A DNA stretch of 47,660 nt from Neolewinella lacunae (GTDB lineage Bacteria > Bacteroidota > Bacteroidia > Chitinophagales > Saprospiraceae), in assembly GCF_014349155.1 (NCBI RefSeq), contig NZ_JACSIT010000122.1:1-47660 (forward strand), in the 5' to 3' direction. The notes beneath the pieces were generated by a model. That model searched no databases. It worked only from the letters and a program-made list of their open reading frames with translations, and was not told the origin of the DNA. Both the position numbers and the translations under genes were made by a program. Of this stretch, positions 36,309 to 46,200 are shown in pieces. Position 1 is the stretch's first letter. Each line of letters starts with the position of its first letter.

Positions 36309-39300
36309 CTAGGCCACCACTTCCAGCCGGCTGTACCCATCCCCCAACGGCTCCAGCTTGATCTGGCAGCGGATGCGCTCGCGCAGTTCCCGGACGTGAC
36401 TGATCAAGCCAATCGTCTTGCCCCGCTCCTGGAGCTGCTCCAGGGTGGTCATCGCCTGGTCGAGCACCCGCTCATCGAGGGTGCCGAAGCCTTCGTCGAT
36501 GAACAAAGACTCGATGCGTTGCTGCCCCGCCGCCAGGTCGGAAAGCGCCAGGGCCAGCGCCAGGGAAACCAGGAAGGTCTCCCCGCCGCTCAGGGTAGTG
36601 GTCGGGCGGGCATTGTCGTTCTGGTAGGTATCGATGATCTCCAGCTCCAGGTTTTCCCGCTCCAGTTTTTCGGCGGCTTTATGGCGCATCTGGTAACGGC
36701 CGCTCATGGCGTCGAGGTGGAGGTTGCCCGCTTCCACGAGGCGCTGGAGGGTGAGCGACTGCGCGAAGCGGCGGAATTTTGTCCCGTCCTTTTGCCCGAT
36801 GAGTTCGTGGAGTTTGGCCCAGCGTTGCAATTCAGCCGCCTGCATTTCCAGGGCGCTGGTGAGGGCTTCGTGCTGGCTGCGGCGCGCGTCGTCCAGTGCC
36901 AGTTCGCGTTCCAGGGCCCCCACCTCCCGTTCGGCCTGGGCCAGTTCCTGTTCTTCCTGCGCGGCCCTTTGCCGGAGTTCTTCCTCCGGCGGAAGGGTGG
37001 ACAGTGCGGCGGTGGCTGCGGCGAGCTCGGTCTGCAGCTGCTGCACGCGGTCGCGGAGCGTATGCAGGGCCTGTTCCTGGCGGGTCAGTTGCTGGCGTTG
37101 TTGCTCTTCCTGGGCGGGAGGGAGGAGGGCGGCGCGGGCCTGGGCGGCGTCGGCCAGACCCAGCTCCGCCAGTTTGGCCTGTAGCTGATCGAGCAGTTTT
37201 TGCTCTGCCGCGCGGAGTTCCTCCTGTCGCGCGAGTCCTTCACTTTGGGCCGTTTGAGCGGCGGTCATTTCCCGCTCGGTGCCTTGCAGGAGGTTTTTTT
37301 GGCGGTCCAGGGTCTGCTGGCAGTGGCGATCGCGGGCGGCCAGCAGGGCGCGGCATTCGGCAACGCTTTTGTCGCCAATTTTCTCCCGCAGTTCGGCTTG
37401 CAGGGCCGCAATGGCGGTGCTGCGGGCGGCGGCGTTGGTCTGCAGGGCCTGGTGTTCGGCCTGCCGCTCGCGCTGCTGTTCGCGTTCCTGGGCGAGTTGT
37501 TGTTCGAGGAGGCGGAGGTTCTGGGCGGCGCTGCGTTGGGCGCGGAGTTGGCGCAGGCGGGCGTCGTCGTCCTGCAGTTGCCGGCGGGCCTCGGCCAGGG
37601 CTTCTTCCAGGGCGTCATCCCCTGCGGCGGGGGCTTCGCCGGTGGGCAAGCGGCTGGCGGCTTCGGTTTCCAGGGTTTGGAAGCTGGCCTGGGCGGCGGC
37701 CAGGTTGGCCAGGGCCGTCTGCGCCTGGGTGTTGGCCGTTTCGCGCTCCTTCCTGGCCTGGTCCAGCGCCCGACGGGCCGCCTGGAGGTCTTGGGTGGCC
37801 AGGGCCAGCTCGGCGTCGGCCACTGGCGTGTGGTCCTCCAGTGCCGGGTGTTCGGTCGCGCCGCAGACGGGGCAGGCCTGGCCGGGCTCCAGGGCGGTAC
37901 GCAGATGCTCCAGCCCCCGGAATTGCTCCAGTCGGCGCAGGGCGGTGTCGCGGTGGTCCACCAGAACTTCGGCTTGGGCAACCTTTTCAGTGGCCTCTTT
38001 CAGAAAGTTTTCGGCGCTGACCAGGGCTTTTTCGCAGGCTTCGGCCAGGCCCCGTTGCCGCTCGGCGGCGTTGCGCGTGCGGCGGTAAGCGATCCAGGCA
38101 TTGAGCGCGCCGCAGCGGGTATCCGTGGCCAGGTGCCGGACTTCCAGGGCGCTCAGCTCGGCTTCCAGGTTGGTCGCGCCAGCGGTGGTGGCCAGGAGTT
38201 CCGCCCGTTGTTTTTCCCCGCTTTCCAAGGTTTTTTTGGCCTCGGCGAGGGCCATCGCCAGGGCGTGTTGGCGGGCCCCTTCGGTCTGGGCGATGCCGTG
38301 CAGGCCCGCCAGTTTTTTCTCCAGTTCGTCGGCTTCGTCCAGCTTGGCCAGGCGACCGGGGCGGGCGGCGAGGTGGTCGGCGTGGGCTTTTTCTGCGGCG
38401 GCCAGGTCGCGGCGGTGCTGCTCCAGCGTGGGTGTCAGGGCACTGACGCGGTCGGCATCGGCGGCCAGGCGGGGGGCCAGGGCTTGCCGTTCAGCAGCTT
38501 TTTCGGCGACTTGCTCCAGGGGCGTGCGCAGCTCCCGCAGGCGCAGGCTTTCGGCCAGGGCGGCACGTTCGGCTTGGGCGGCTTGCCAGTCCTGCTCCAG
38601 ACCCGTTAGGGTGGCGGATTCGGTAGCGTAGCGCGCTCGTAGCTCGGCGGCCCGAAGGTAGTTTTGCAGGGCGGCCTGCGTCGTTTTTTGGCGCGGTCGC
38701 AGGTGCCCGGTAAGTTGAACGGCAGCGGCCAAACGCCCCGCCAGCTCCTCCCGTTCCGCCGCCGGCAAGGGTGCCGAGCCCTCCAAACGCTGCGATGCCA
38801 AAGTATAGGTGTCCAGCGCGAGCTTGTGCCGGCGGAAGGCCGCAGCACTGAGCTGCGAGTAAATCTCCGTCCCCGTAATCCGCTCCAGCACCCCCGAACG
38901 CTCCGCTACGTCCGATTCCAGGAAACGGGCAAACTGGCCCTGAGTAAGCATCACGGAGCGCACGAAGCGGCCGTAATCCAGCCCCAGCAATTCTTCCGTC
39001 CTTTCGTTGACGCCGCGCAAACCGTCTACCGGCAGGGGCAGGTACTGCTGCGTGGCTTCGTCCCACTGGCTCAGGGAACGCTCGGCGGTTTGGAGTTTGC
39101 CGTCGGGGCGGCTGCGCGATCGCCGCCGCTCCCACCGGCTGAGGTACTGCCCCTGGCCCACCTGAAATTCCACCTCCGCGTAGCAGTCGCCCGTCCCGTG
39201 GCTCATCACTTCGTTGCCGTAGCGGTCGCGCTCGGTGCGTCCGTACAAGGCCAGCGTGATGGCGTCCAGGATGGTGGTTTTGCCCGCGCCCGTGGGGCCC

Positions 39301-39407
39301 ACAATGGCGTAAAGGCCACTGGACCGCAGGGGTTCCTGGCGGAAATCGACTTCCTGGTCGCCGCGCAAACTGTTCAGGTTGCGGATGCCGATGCGAAGGA
39401 TTTTCAT
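36309..39407 (-). CDS. sbcC: SbcC, ATPase subunit of the SbcCD nuclease
   Basis: The 1032-residue SMC/Rad50-like protein has Walker A GPTGAGKTT (37-45) in the N-terminal half-ATPase, and a long coiled coil rich in Ala, Glu, Gln, Arg and Leu. The zinc hook CPVCG is at about residue 512 (in GQACPVCGATEHPALEDH). A second coiled coil follows, then the C-terminal half with LSGGETFLVSLALALA and Walker B SLFIDEGFGTLD. With SbcD it makes the nuclease that cuts DNA hairpins and protein-blocked ends and prevents palindrome persistence. Its ATG overlaps the sbcD stop (ATGA), so the pair is coupled. Size and order are canonical. Confidence 0.96.
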   Translation of the reverse strand: MKILRIGIRNLNSLRGDQEVDFRQEPLRSSGLYAIVGPTGAGKTTILDAITLALYGRTERDRYGNEVMSHGTGDCYAEVEFQVGQGQYLSRWERRRSRSRPDGKLQTAERSLSQWDEATQQYLPLPVDGLRGVNERTEELLGLDYGRFVRSVMLTQGQFARFLESDVAERSGVLERITGTEIYSQLSAAAFRRHKLALDTYTLASQRLEGSAPLPAAEREELAGRLAAAVQLTGHLRPRQKTTQAALQNYLRAAELRARYATESATLTGLEQDWQAAQAERAALAESLRLRELRTPLEQVAEKAAERQALAPRLAADADRVSALTPTLEQHRRDLAAAEKAHADHLAARPGRLAKLDEADELEKKLAGLHGIAQTEGARQHALAMALAEAKKTLESGEKQRAELLATTAGATNLEAELSALEVRHLATDTRCGALNAWIAYRRTRNAAERQRGLAEACEKALVSAENFLKEATEKVAQAEVLVDHRDTALRRLEQFRGLEHLRTALEPGQACPVCGATEHPALEDHTPVADAELALATQDLQAARRALDQARKERETANTQAQTALANLAAAQASFQTLETEAASRLPTGEAPAAGDDALEEALAEARRQLQDDDARLRQLRAQRSAAQNLRLLEQQLAQEREQQRERQAEHQALQTNAAARSTAIAALQAELREKIGDKSVAECRALLAARDRHCQQTLDRQKNLLQGTEREMTAAQTAQSEGLARQEELRAAEQKLLDQLQAKLAELGLADAAQARAALLPPAQEEQQRQQLTRQEQALHTLRDRVQQLQTELAAATAALSTLPPEEELRQRAAQEEQELAQAEREVGALERELALDDARRSQHEALTSALEMQAAELQRWAKLHELIGQKDGTKFRRFAQSLTLQRLVEAGNLHLDAMSGRYQMRHKAAEKLERENLELEIIDTYQNDNARPTTTLSGGETFLVSLALALALSDLAAGQQRIESLFIDEGFGTLDERVLDQAMTTLEQLQERGKTIGLISHVRELRERIRCQIKLEPLGDGYSRLEVVA

Positions 39408-40723
39408 GCTTCAGGGGTTTCTTCGCCCATCCACTGCCGCAGTTCGCGGAAGCTGGCCAATAGCTCGGGATAATCTTCGCGGGGCGCTTCGGCAGTGCCG
39501 TGGCAGAGCCGGTAGAAGACCTCTTCAGGGTCCAACTCCCGCAGGTCAATGCCCAGGCTTTGGCTGGTTCTCAGCGTCGTGGTGGGGCGGACGACGCTGC
39601 TGCGCACGACCATTGGCAGGCCCGCTGCTTCGGCGGCGTCGGCGGGGCCAAGGGCATCTTCCAGGGCTTTGCGGAGGAGGGGTAGGGGATGAGGGGAACT
39701 TACCCGGACTTCCACCCACGTCGGCAGGCGCTCTTCCGTACGGGCGGCTTCGCTGGTTTTCAGGGTGGCCAGGGCGGCCATGACTTCCTCGGCGGTGCCC
39801 CGGACGCTGACGAGCTCGCGGTAGCGCGGTACGGGGATTTTGCGGACTTCGACTTCCTGCCCCGCCCGGTCCAGGTCGAAAATGCACACCGACTGCGGCT
39901 GCCGCGCCTCTCCGAAGGTCAGGGGGATGAGGCTGCCGGAGTAGCGGACGGACTCGCGGCCACCCACGCGCTGCGCCTGGTGGATGTGGCCCAGGGCTAC
40001 GTAGTCGAATAGCGGCGAAAATTGCTCGGCGGCGATGTTGTTTTTGTCGGCCAGGTAAATGTGGGTCTCTTTGTCTTCGGCGTCAACGGCCCCGGAGGCG
40101 TAGAGGTGGCCGGTAGCGATGACGGGCGTGGTGGGGTCCTGGCGGCTGGCTTCGACGGCGGCGGCGATGGCCTGGTAGTGGCCCAGGATGGCTGCCCGCA
40201 TCCGCTGGCGACGATCTTCGGGACTTTCCCCGGCGATGCTGTACTTGATGTCGCGGTCGCGGAGGTAGGGGACGGCCGCGACGATCACTGCTCCGTCACC
40301 TTCCACAGCACCTGCGTTGAGCGCCCCCATACCCCACTTATTGCCTTCGCGGCTGTCCACCCGCAGGTGAATGACCTGCGCGCTGGGGTCGCTGCGCGCG
40401 CTGCCCACCACGTGGCAGTTGAGTTGGCGCAGCAGCTCCACCGGCGCGTCGAGCAGCGAGGGACTATCGTGGTTGCCGCCCACAATGACCGCCGCCTGGC
40501 AACCCGTGCGCGCCAGGGCCCCGAGAAAAGCGTAGTAGAGTTCCTGGGCGGTGTTGGAAGGGTTCATGGTATCGAAAACGTCGCCCGCAACGATGAGCAG
40601 ATCGACCCGTTCAGCCTCAATGGTAGCCAACAACCACTGCAGGGCCGCGCGGTGCTCGGGGCTCCGGTCGCGGTCGTACAAGCGGTGGCCAAGGTGCCAG
40701 TCTGAGGTGTGGAGAATGCGCAA
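39404..40723 (-). CDS. sbcD: SbcD, nuclease subunit of the SbcCD complex
   Basis: The 439-residue calcineurin-like phosphoesterase has the ordered metal motifs DWHLGH, GDVFD, GGNHDS, and GHIH followed by QAQRV. It provides the Mn-dependent 3'-5' exonuclease and endonuclease of SbcCD. The C-terminal ~170 residues (VEVRKIPVPRYRELVSV onward) form the capping and SbcC-binding part. It overlaps sbcC by 4 bp. It is preceded by the 183-bp TAGTTCA repeat array rather than a recognised promoter. Confidence 0.96.
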   Translation of the reverse strand: MRILHTSDWHLGHRLYDRDRSPEHRAALQWLLATIEAERVDLLIVAGDVFDTMNPSNTAQELYYAFLGALARTGCQAAVIVGGNHDSPSLLDAPVELLRQLNCHVVGSARSDPSAQVIHLRVDSREGNKWGMGALNAGAVEGDGAVIVAAVPYLRDRDIKYSIAGESPEDRRQRMRAAILGHYQAIAAAVEASRQDPTTPVIATGHLYASGAVDAEDKETHIYLADKNNIAAEQFSPLFDYVALGHIHQAQRVGGRESVRYSGSLIPLTFGEARQPQSVCIFDLDRAGQEVEVRKIPVPRYRELVSVRGTAEEVMAALATLKTSEAARTEERLPTWVEVRVSSPHPLPLLRKALEDALGPADAAEAAGLPMVVRSSVVRPTTTLRTSQSLGIDLRELDPEEVFYRLCHGTAEAPREDYPELLASFRELRQWMGEETPEA

Positions 40724-40734
40724 GTGGGGGGAGT

Positions 40735-40917
40735 TTAGTAGTTCAAAAGTTCAGTAGTCTAGTAGTTCAATAGTTCAGTAGTCTAGTAGTCTAATAGGCT
40801 AGTAGTCTAGTAGGCTAATAGTTCGGTGGTCTAGTAGTCGGCGGTTCACTAGTACCATGCACTATTGAACTATGAACTATGAACTACTGAACTATGAACT
40901 ACTGAACTATGAACTAC
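40735..40917. repeat. Array of TAGTTCA/TAGTCTA words facing its complement
   Basis: The left part (40735-40850) repeats AGTAGTTCA, AGTAGTCTA and AGTAGGCTA words; the right part (about 40862-40917) repeats CTATGAAC, CTACTGAAC and TATGAACTAC. The two halves are reverse complements of the same word family, so the array can fold into a long imperfect hairpin. It fills the whole gap between sbcD and the next gene. A stray TATGAACTACTGG copy is at 33601. Confidence 0.85.
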
Positions 40918-40918
40918 C

Positions 40919-41347
40919 TCATTCTCCGTTCACAAAACGCTGGTGATCGGGGTTACTGCGGTAGAAGGGGCAGTAATCGCCCTTGGGGATGGTGTTTTTG
41001 CCGGTGGTGCTGCCGCGGTATTCGTAGACCTGGGCGGTGAAGGTGCCGCCGTCGCCCACCGTGGCGGTGACGGTGATGCGGCGGTACTGGTCTTCGGGGG
41101 AGCCGGTAACGGTTTCGTAGGCGTCGAGCATTTCCAGGGTTTCGGGGAGATTTTCGTCGTGTAGGCGGTAGAGTTCGCCTTTGACGCTGCCGCTGCCCCC
41201 GACGAATCCGGGGTAGAGGCCGAGGTCGTAGAGCGTGCCAGCCGCCGTGGCCTTGCCGATCAGGGTAGCCCGGCGGCGGAGGAACTTGCTCATGGAAGAG
41301 GGGATGTCGCTAAGGAGCGTACCGTAAACGAATAGATGGGTGGGCAT
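40919..41347 (-). CDS. Gamma-glutamylcyclotransferase/AIG2-like protein
   Basis: With the start at 41345-41347 the protein has 142 residues and opens MPTHLFVYGTLLSD, the classic GGCT/AIG2 N-terminal strand with YGTL; the 48 upstream residues of the longer frame are unlike the family. The family catalytic Glu lies in LEMLDAYETVTGSPEDQYRR. The C-terminal AQVYEYRGS strand fits the fold. The enzymes cleave gamma-glutamyl amines to 5-oxoproline, but many AIG2-like members have no proven substrate. Confidence 0.87.
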   Translation of the reverse strand: MPTHLFVYGTLLSDIPSSMSKFLRRRATLIGKATAAGTLYDLGLYPGFVGGSGSVKGELYRLHDENLPETLEMLDAYETVTGSPEDQYRRITVTATVGDGGTFTAQVYEYRGSTTGKNTIPKGDYCPFYRSNPDHQRFVNGE

Positions 41348-41467
41348 ACTCGGGGATTCACTATGAGGGTAAACTGCTGAGGCAAAGCATGGTTGGCCCG
41401 GCGGTCCGCATTTTCGGGGGGCTAAATTACCGGGAATCAGGCGGCGGTACAAACCACGCCTTCCGCG

Positions 41468-41500
41468 TTTGGCGTATCTGCGGAGAAGCACTTACTTTTG
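41468..41500 (+). promoter_or_regulatory. porV promoter
   Basis: TTTG (41468-41471) and TACTTTTG (41493-41500) with a 21-nt spacer match the Bacteroidota -33/-7 consensus. It predicts a start near 41507 and a ~150-nt leader for porV. Confidence 0.65.
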
Positions 41501-41657
41501 CCCCGGCAAAATCATCCCGCCGAAAATAAAGCCTCCGGGCAATCGTTAAAAAAGCCTTAACGGGCATTTGCCGGGCCCGGTAGAGCGATTTAACCACAGC
41601 ACCGCCCGGTATCTTCCCCTGTGGGCGGTCTCCCTTTTTCGGAATCACAATCTTCAC

Positions 41658-42857
41658 ATGCAACGAATCTTACTTAACTCCTTGTGCGCCCTGGCCCTTT
41701 GTGGTCTTTCCTTCACCCTCGCTGCACAAGGTGCCTGCGTACTGGATGAGAATGGCCGTGCCGTCCAGCCCGGCACCGGAGGCCCTTGCATCAATACCGT
41801 CGTTTCGGCCGTACCTTTCCTGCGGATCAACCCCGACGCCCGGGGTGGTGCTATGGGCGATGCCGGTGTAGCGCTTTCGGGCGATGCCAACTCCCTGCAC
41901 TACAACGCCAGCCGCCTGGCCTTTGCCGAGGAAGACCTCGCCCTGGGGGCAACTTACACCCCCTGGCTTCAGGCTTTGGGGCTTAACGACGTTTACCTGG
42001 CCTACCTCGGTGGCTACAAAAAACTGGACGAGTTCCAGGCCGTAGGTGCTTCTTTGCGCTACTTCAGCCTGGGCGACATCCAGTACACCGACGTCAACGG
42101 CATGAGCACGGGTACGGGCAAGCCCAACGAATTTGAGTTCGCCCTGGCCTACACGCGTAAGCTCAGCGACCGCTTCAGCGCCAGCCTTACCGGTAAGTAC
42201 ATCAACTCTAACCTCGCCGCTGGCCAGGAAGTGAGCGGTGTGGTACTCGAAGCCGGCCAGGCCTTTGCGGCCGACCTCGGCTTCACCTACCGCAACGACG
42301 ATACGAAGAACAACAACGCCTTCGCCATCGGCGCGGCCATCACCAACATCGGCTCCAAGATCACCTACACCCAGGATACGGTACGCGACTTCCTGCCCGC
42401 CAACCTGGCCATCGGTACGGCCTACACCTTCCGCTTCGATGAGTACAATGAACTGACGCTGACCTTCGATGCGAACAAACTCCTCGTCCCTACCCCCTGC
42501 GACGGTACGGACGTGGACTGCGACCAGGATGAGATCAACGACAAATCGCCCATCGCCGGCATTTTCTCGAGCCTCAACGATGCCCCCCAGGGTTTTGGCG
42601 AAGAACTCCGCGAGTTCACCCTCAGCGTGGGGGCGGAGTACTGGTACGACAAGCAGTTTGCCGTCCGCGCGGGCTATTTCCACGAAGACCAGACCAAGGG
42701 TGGCCGCCGCTACCTCACCGCTGGCCTGGGCCTGAAGTACAACATCTTTGGCCTCAACTTCAGCTACCTGGTGCCCACCAGCAACCAGCGCAATCCTTTG
42801 GATAACACGCTGCGTTTCAGCCTCTTGTTTGACTTTGGTGCCCAGCAGGCCCGCTGA
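41658..42857 (+). CDS. porV: Type IX secretion system outer-membrane protein PorV
   Basis: The start at 41658 gives 399 residues with signal MQRILLNSLCALALCGLSF and then TLAAQG; a frame from 41568 would mask it. The mature N-terminus has the PorV hallmark PFLRINPDARGGAMGDAG followed by VALSGDANSLHYNASRLAF. The barrel closes with LRFSLLFDFGAQQ. PorV/LptO is the shuttle that receives C-terminal-domain cargo from the translocon and delivers it to the attachment complex. A DGTDVDCDQDE acidic loop is inserted around residue 285. The sortase PorU gene, often adjacent, is not in the window. A large cargo-like surface protein gene follows. Confidence 0.94.
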   Translation: MQRILLNSLCALALCGLSFTLAAQGACVLDENGRAVQPGTGGPCINTVVSAVPFLRINPDARGGAMGDAGVALSGDANSLHYNASRLAFAEEDLALGATYTPWLQALGLNDVYLAYLGGYKKLDEFQAVGASLRYFSLGDIQYTDVNGMSTGTGKPNEFEFALAYTRKLSDRFSASLTGKYINSNLAAGQEVSGVVLEAGQAFAADLGFTYRNDDTKNNNAFAIGAAITNIGSKITYTQDTVRDFLPANLAIGTAYTFRFDEYNELTLTFDANKLLVPTPCDGTDVDCDQDEINDKSPIAGIFSSLNDAPQGFGEELREFTLSVGAEYWYDKQFAVRAGYFHEDQTKGGRRYLTAGLGLKYNIFGLNFSYLVPTSNQRNPLDNTLRFSLLFDFGAQQAR

Positions 42858-42992
42858 TTTTACCCGAAAAAAGTTGGGGGAGTGGGAAAAAATCCGCTGC
42901 CTTAACAATTTTAACACGGCCTTGCCCGTATATTGCCCATGCGCCGGTTGCACCCGGCCACCAAGAATTTTTATAACTGGGGTTTAGTTCAG

Positions 42993-43029
42993 GAAAGGTA
43001 CGGCGCTTGCGTCGTGCCTTTCTCTTTTT
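42993..43029 (+). terminator. porV terminator
   Basis: GAAAGGTACGGCGC (42993-43006) pairs, with two G-U, with GCGTCGTGCCTTTC (43009-43022) and is followed by TCTTTTT. It is a strong intrinsic terminator ~135 nt after porV, which separates it from the adhesin gene. Confidence 0.88.
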
Positions 43030-43048
43030 AGGGTGGTGCGGAAGGTGG

Positions 43049-43064
43049 GCGCGGCCGCAGGTGC
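43049..43064 (+). repeat. Dispersed NotI-site 16-mer, copy 6
   Basis: GCGCGGCCGCAGGTGC lies between the porV terminator and the adhesin promoter, in the gene-free interval 42858-43277. Confidence 0.85.
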
Positions 43065-43197
43065 CGGGGCAGGGCAGGGAGCAGGGAACGCCCAGGCCAG
43101 CCCAGGGACGATGGCGGTACAGACGCCGCAGGCAGACGGCGAGGCTGTTCACGACAGTTTTTTTTCCAAAAGTTACCGATGTATTAAAGTTCTTAGC

Positions 43198-43205
43198 TAC
43201 TTTTG
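43198..43205 (+). promoter_or_regulatory. Candidate -7 element (TACTTTTG) of the surface-protein gene
   Basis: Exact TAnnTTTG match 72 nt before the ATG. The -33 element is weak. The same TACTTTTG octamer precedes porV and the TonB-receptor cassette. Confidence 0.5.
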
Positions 43206-43277
43206 GTGCCATGTTCGGGCCTCGGTGAAGTTCAGCTTTCTACCAAGGTCATCAATCTCAGATTTAAAGACGACTCG

Positions 43278-46200
43278 ATGAAGAAATTTTTACTCCCTCT
43301 GGGCCGGCTAGGCCTGGCCTGCCTCTTGTTAATTGGCGGGCTTCCGCTTTTGGCTCAACCGGTAAATGACGAATGTTCCGGCGCAATTCCTCTGACGGTG
43401 AACGCCGACTTTGGCTGTGGTACTGTGACTGCGGGAACTACTACTGGCGCTACGGCCTCTGCCAACCCTACCACGAGCATCAGCGGAACGGCAAACAACG
43501 ACGTCTGGTTCTCGTTTACTGCTACCAACAGCAGCCACCGGATCTCGCTGTTGAATCTGGTAAATGACGGTTCCGGAACTTCTACGAGCACCGATATGGG
43601 CATGGCCCTCTACACCGGCACGGGCGGCTGCGGAGGATTGACCTTTTTCGGTACCAGTGACCCTGAGACCTATAATGTAACCGGACTTACCCCAGGTACG
43701 CTCTACTATGTACGAGTATACGGATGGTTCGGTAGCATCCAAAACGTAAACTTCAACATTTGCGTAGGCACTCCTCCTCCTCCTCCCCCTCCTCCTTCCA
43801 ACGACGAGTGCGCCAATGCCATTCCGTTGACGGTAAATGCTGATTTCAACTGCGGAACGGTGACTGCAGGCACTACGGCGGGCGCTACCGCCTCCACTTC
43901 ACCTCCCGGAACGATCAGCGGAACGGCCAACAATGACGTCTGGTTCTCCTTTACGGCCACGAGCAGTGCACATCGGATCTCGCTGCTGAATCTGGTAAAT
44001 GACGGCTCCGGTACTTCTACAAGCACGGACATGGGCATGGCCCTTTACACCGGCACGGGCGGCTGCGCAGGATTGACCTTTTTCGGCACCAGTGACCCTG
44101 AGACGTACAACGTCACGGGGCTTACCCCCGGGACGCTGTACTACTTGCGGGTATACGGATGGTTCACCAGCGTCCAAAACGTAAACTTCAACGTTTGCGT
44201 AGGTACCACGCCTCCTCCTCCACCTAACGATGAATGCGCTGATGCGGAGGTCATCACGCTGGTACCAGGTGTTGCCGGACCCGTAATGGGGTCCAACGCA
44301 AGTGCCAACGCCAACGGAAGACCTACCTCTTGTTTAGGTATTTCTGAGGGTGTCTGGTACACCTTCACCGGAAGCGGCGAAGAACTGGTTGTCAGGGTTG
44401 TTCCCACGGGATGGGACCCCGAGATCAACATCAGCAGTGGCAACTGTGGCAGTTTTTCCAACATCGCATGTGCGGATGCTGGAGGAACCGGAGGGGCTGA
44501 GACCATCACCTTCCAATCCGTTTTAGGAACAACGTACTACCTGTACGTAGCAGACTGGAGCAGCACCGTTGCGCCTAACGGCACTAACGCAGGTCCTTTC
44601 CAGGTGACCATCACTTCTCCCGATCCTTGTGCGATGGGCGGAGATGTTACTTCCCCCACCGTCACCTGTGAGGAAGTTACCATGACTTTTGAGGGTTGCC
44701 CCGCTGGCCTGGGCAGCAACACCCCAAGTGGTGTGTGGAGCCCAGTTCCCGCAGACGGCATCATCCAGTCTGCATTTGGTGGCATCTACATTCTCCCCGT
44801 AGATGTTAATGGCTGTATCCTGGATGACTGTGGCGACATCAGCAACATCGAATCCACGCTTGGTCGCTCTTTCGTGGCCAGTTCAAGTGTTGGTTCCGTA
44901 GAAATCGTCAACGTCCTCATTTTCCGCGATTCTACCGGAAATGAGTCGCCAGACTCCCTGTACGTCCGGGCAACCATTCAGGATACGGAAGCACCCATTA
45001 TTACTACTTGCCCCGAAGACTTCGAACTAGCTGGTGATACTGATCAGGTTGGGAATGGTATAAACTCTGACTTGGCTTACTCGGAAACCCCGGTAATGAT
45101 CACCGAAACGCAGTTTACCGCCGAAGGTGGAGCTATCGACGAGGACTGTATCGACGAAATTTCCTACGTGGACAGCCAAATGGGAACGGATCCCATCGTG
45201 ATTACGCGCACCTTTACGGTCACCGACCAAAGTGGCCAATCCACTACCTGTGAGCAGACCATCACCCTGACGGAGTGCATTGTGGAGCTCCAGTGCCGCG
45301 ACCTTACGGTTTACCTGGATGCTGCTGGTGCCGCCAGCATCACCCCCGAAGAAGTCCAGGTAATTGGCTCCTGTGACGCCACTGGCCTTAGCCTGGACGT
45401 TTCTGCCTTTACTTGTGAAGACGCGGAGGAAGAGATCATTACCGTGACCCTGACCCAAACGCTTGCTGGCACTACCCCCTCGGTCAGCACTTGCGAAGCT
45501 GAGATTACGGTGCTCGATACGATCGCTCCCGTTACTACTTGTATCGCGTCCGATACCATTTACTTAGATGAGGATGGTGAGGCCTTCTACGGCTCCACCG
45601 ATGGCGTGACGGGTAATACCGACAACTGCGGTATTTCTTTGGTTTCGCCTGCCATCCTGGTGCCACTTACTTGTAATGAAATCAACTCCTTTGTTTTCTT
45701 TCCTAACTCTTCTGTTGACCTTTCTGGCAATAGTTCTGAGCCTTGTGTAACCACCGTTCTGGTACTCGACACGATCAGCCCGGTCGTCACCTGCGAAGCG
45801 CTCGTGGTCCAGTTGGACGAAGACGGCGTTGGTACCTACTGTGAGATCGAGCTATTCGAAGCTACTGACAACTGTTCAGTAAACCTTGCGCCCTTCGACC
45901 AGTGCTTTGTCCTCGATTGCGATGACATTGGCTCTTTTGAGGTTCCCGTAACGGTCTCTGATCTCAGCGGCAACAGCGCTACCTGCACGGCTACGGTAAC
46001 CGTAGAAGACAATGTGGCCCCCGTTGCCCTTTGCCAGAACGTGACCATTGAGCTCGACGAAGAAGGTAATGCCTCCATTGCCCCCGGTGCAACGGGTGGC
46101 GGCGGTGGCGGAACGGCCATGGCCGTAACTTCCGTTAGCGGCGAGCTGGACGCTGGCGACCCCACTTACAACCATGCCAACGGTTTCTCCGTATTGCCGA

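Noticed and set aside
37200..38609. Long + strand frames opposite sbcC
   Set aside because: They are compositional shadows of the coiled-coil coding sequence, with Gly/Gln/Val- or Arg/Ser-rich translations and no domain.
40735..40917. Possible CRISPR array
   Set aside because: The words are short and directly abutting, without unique spacers, and no cas genes are present.
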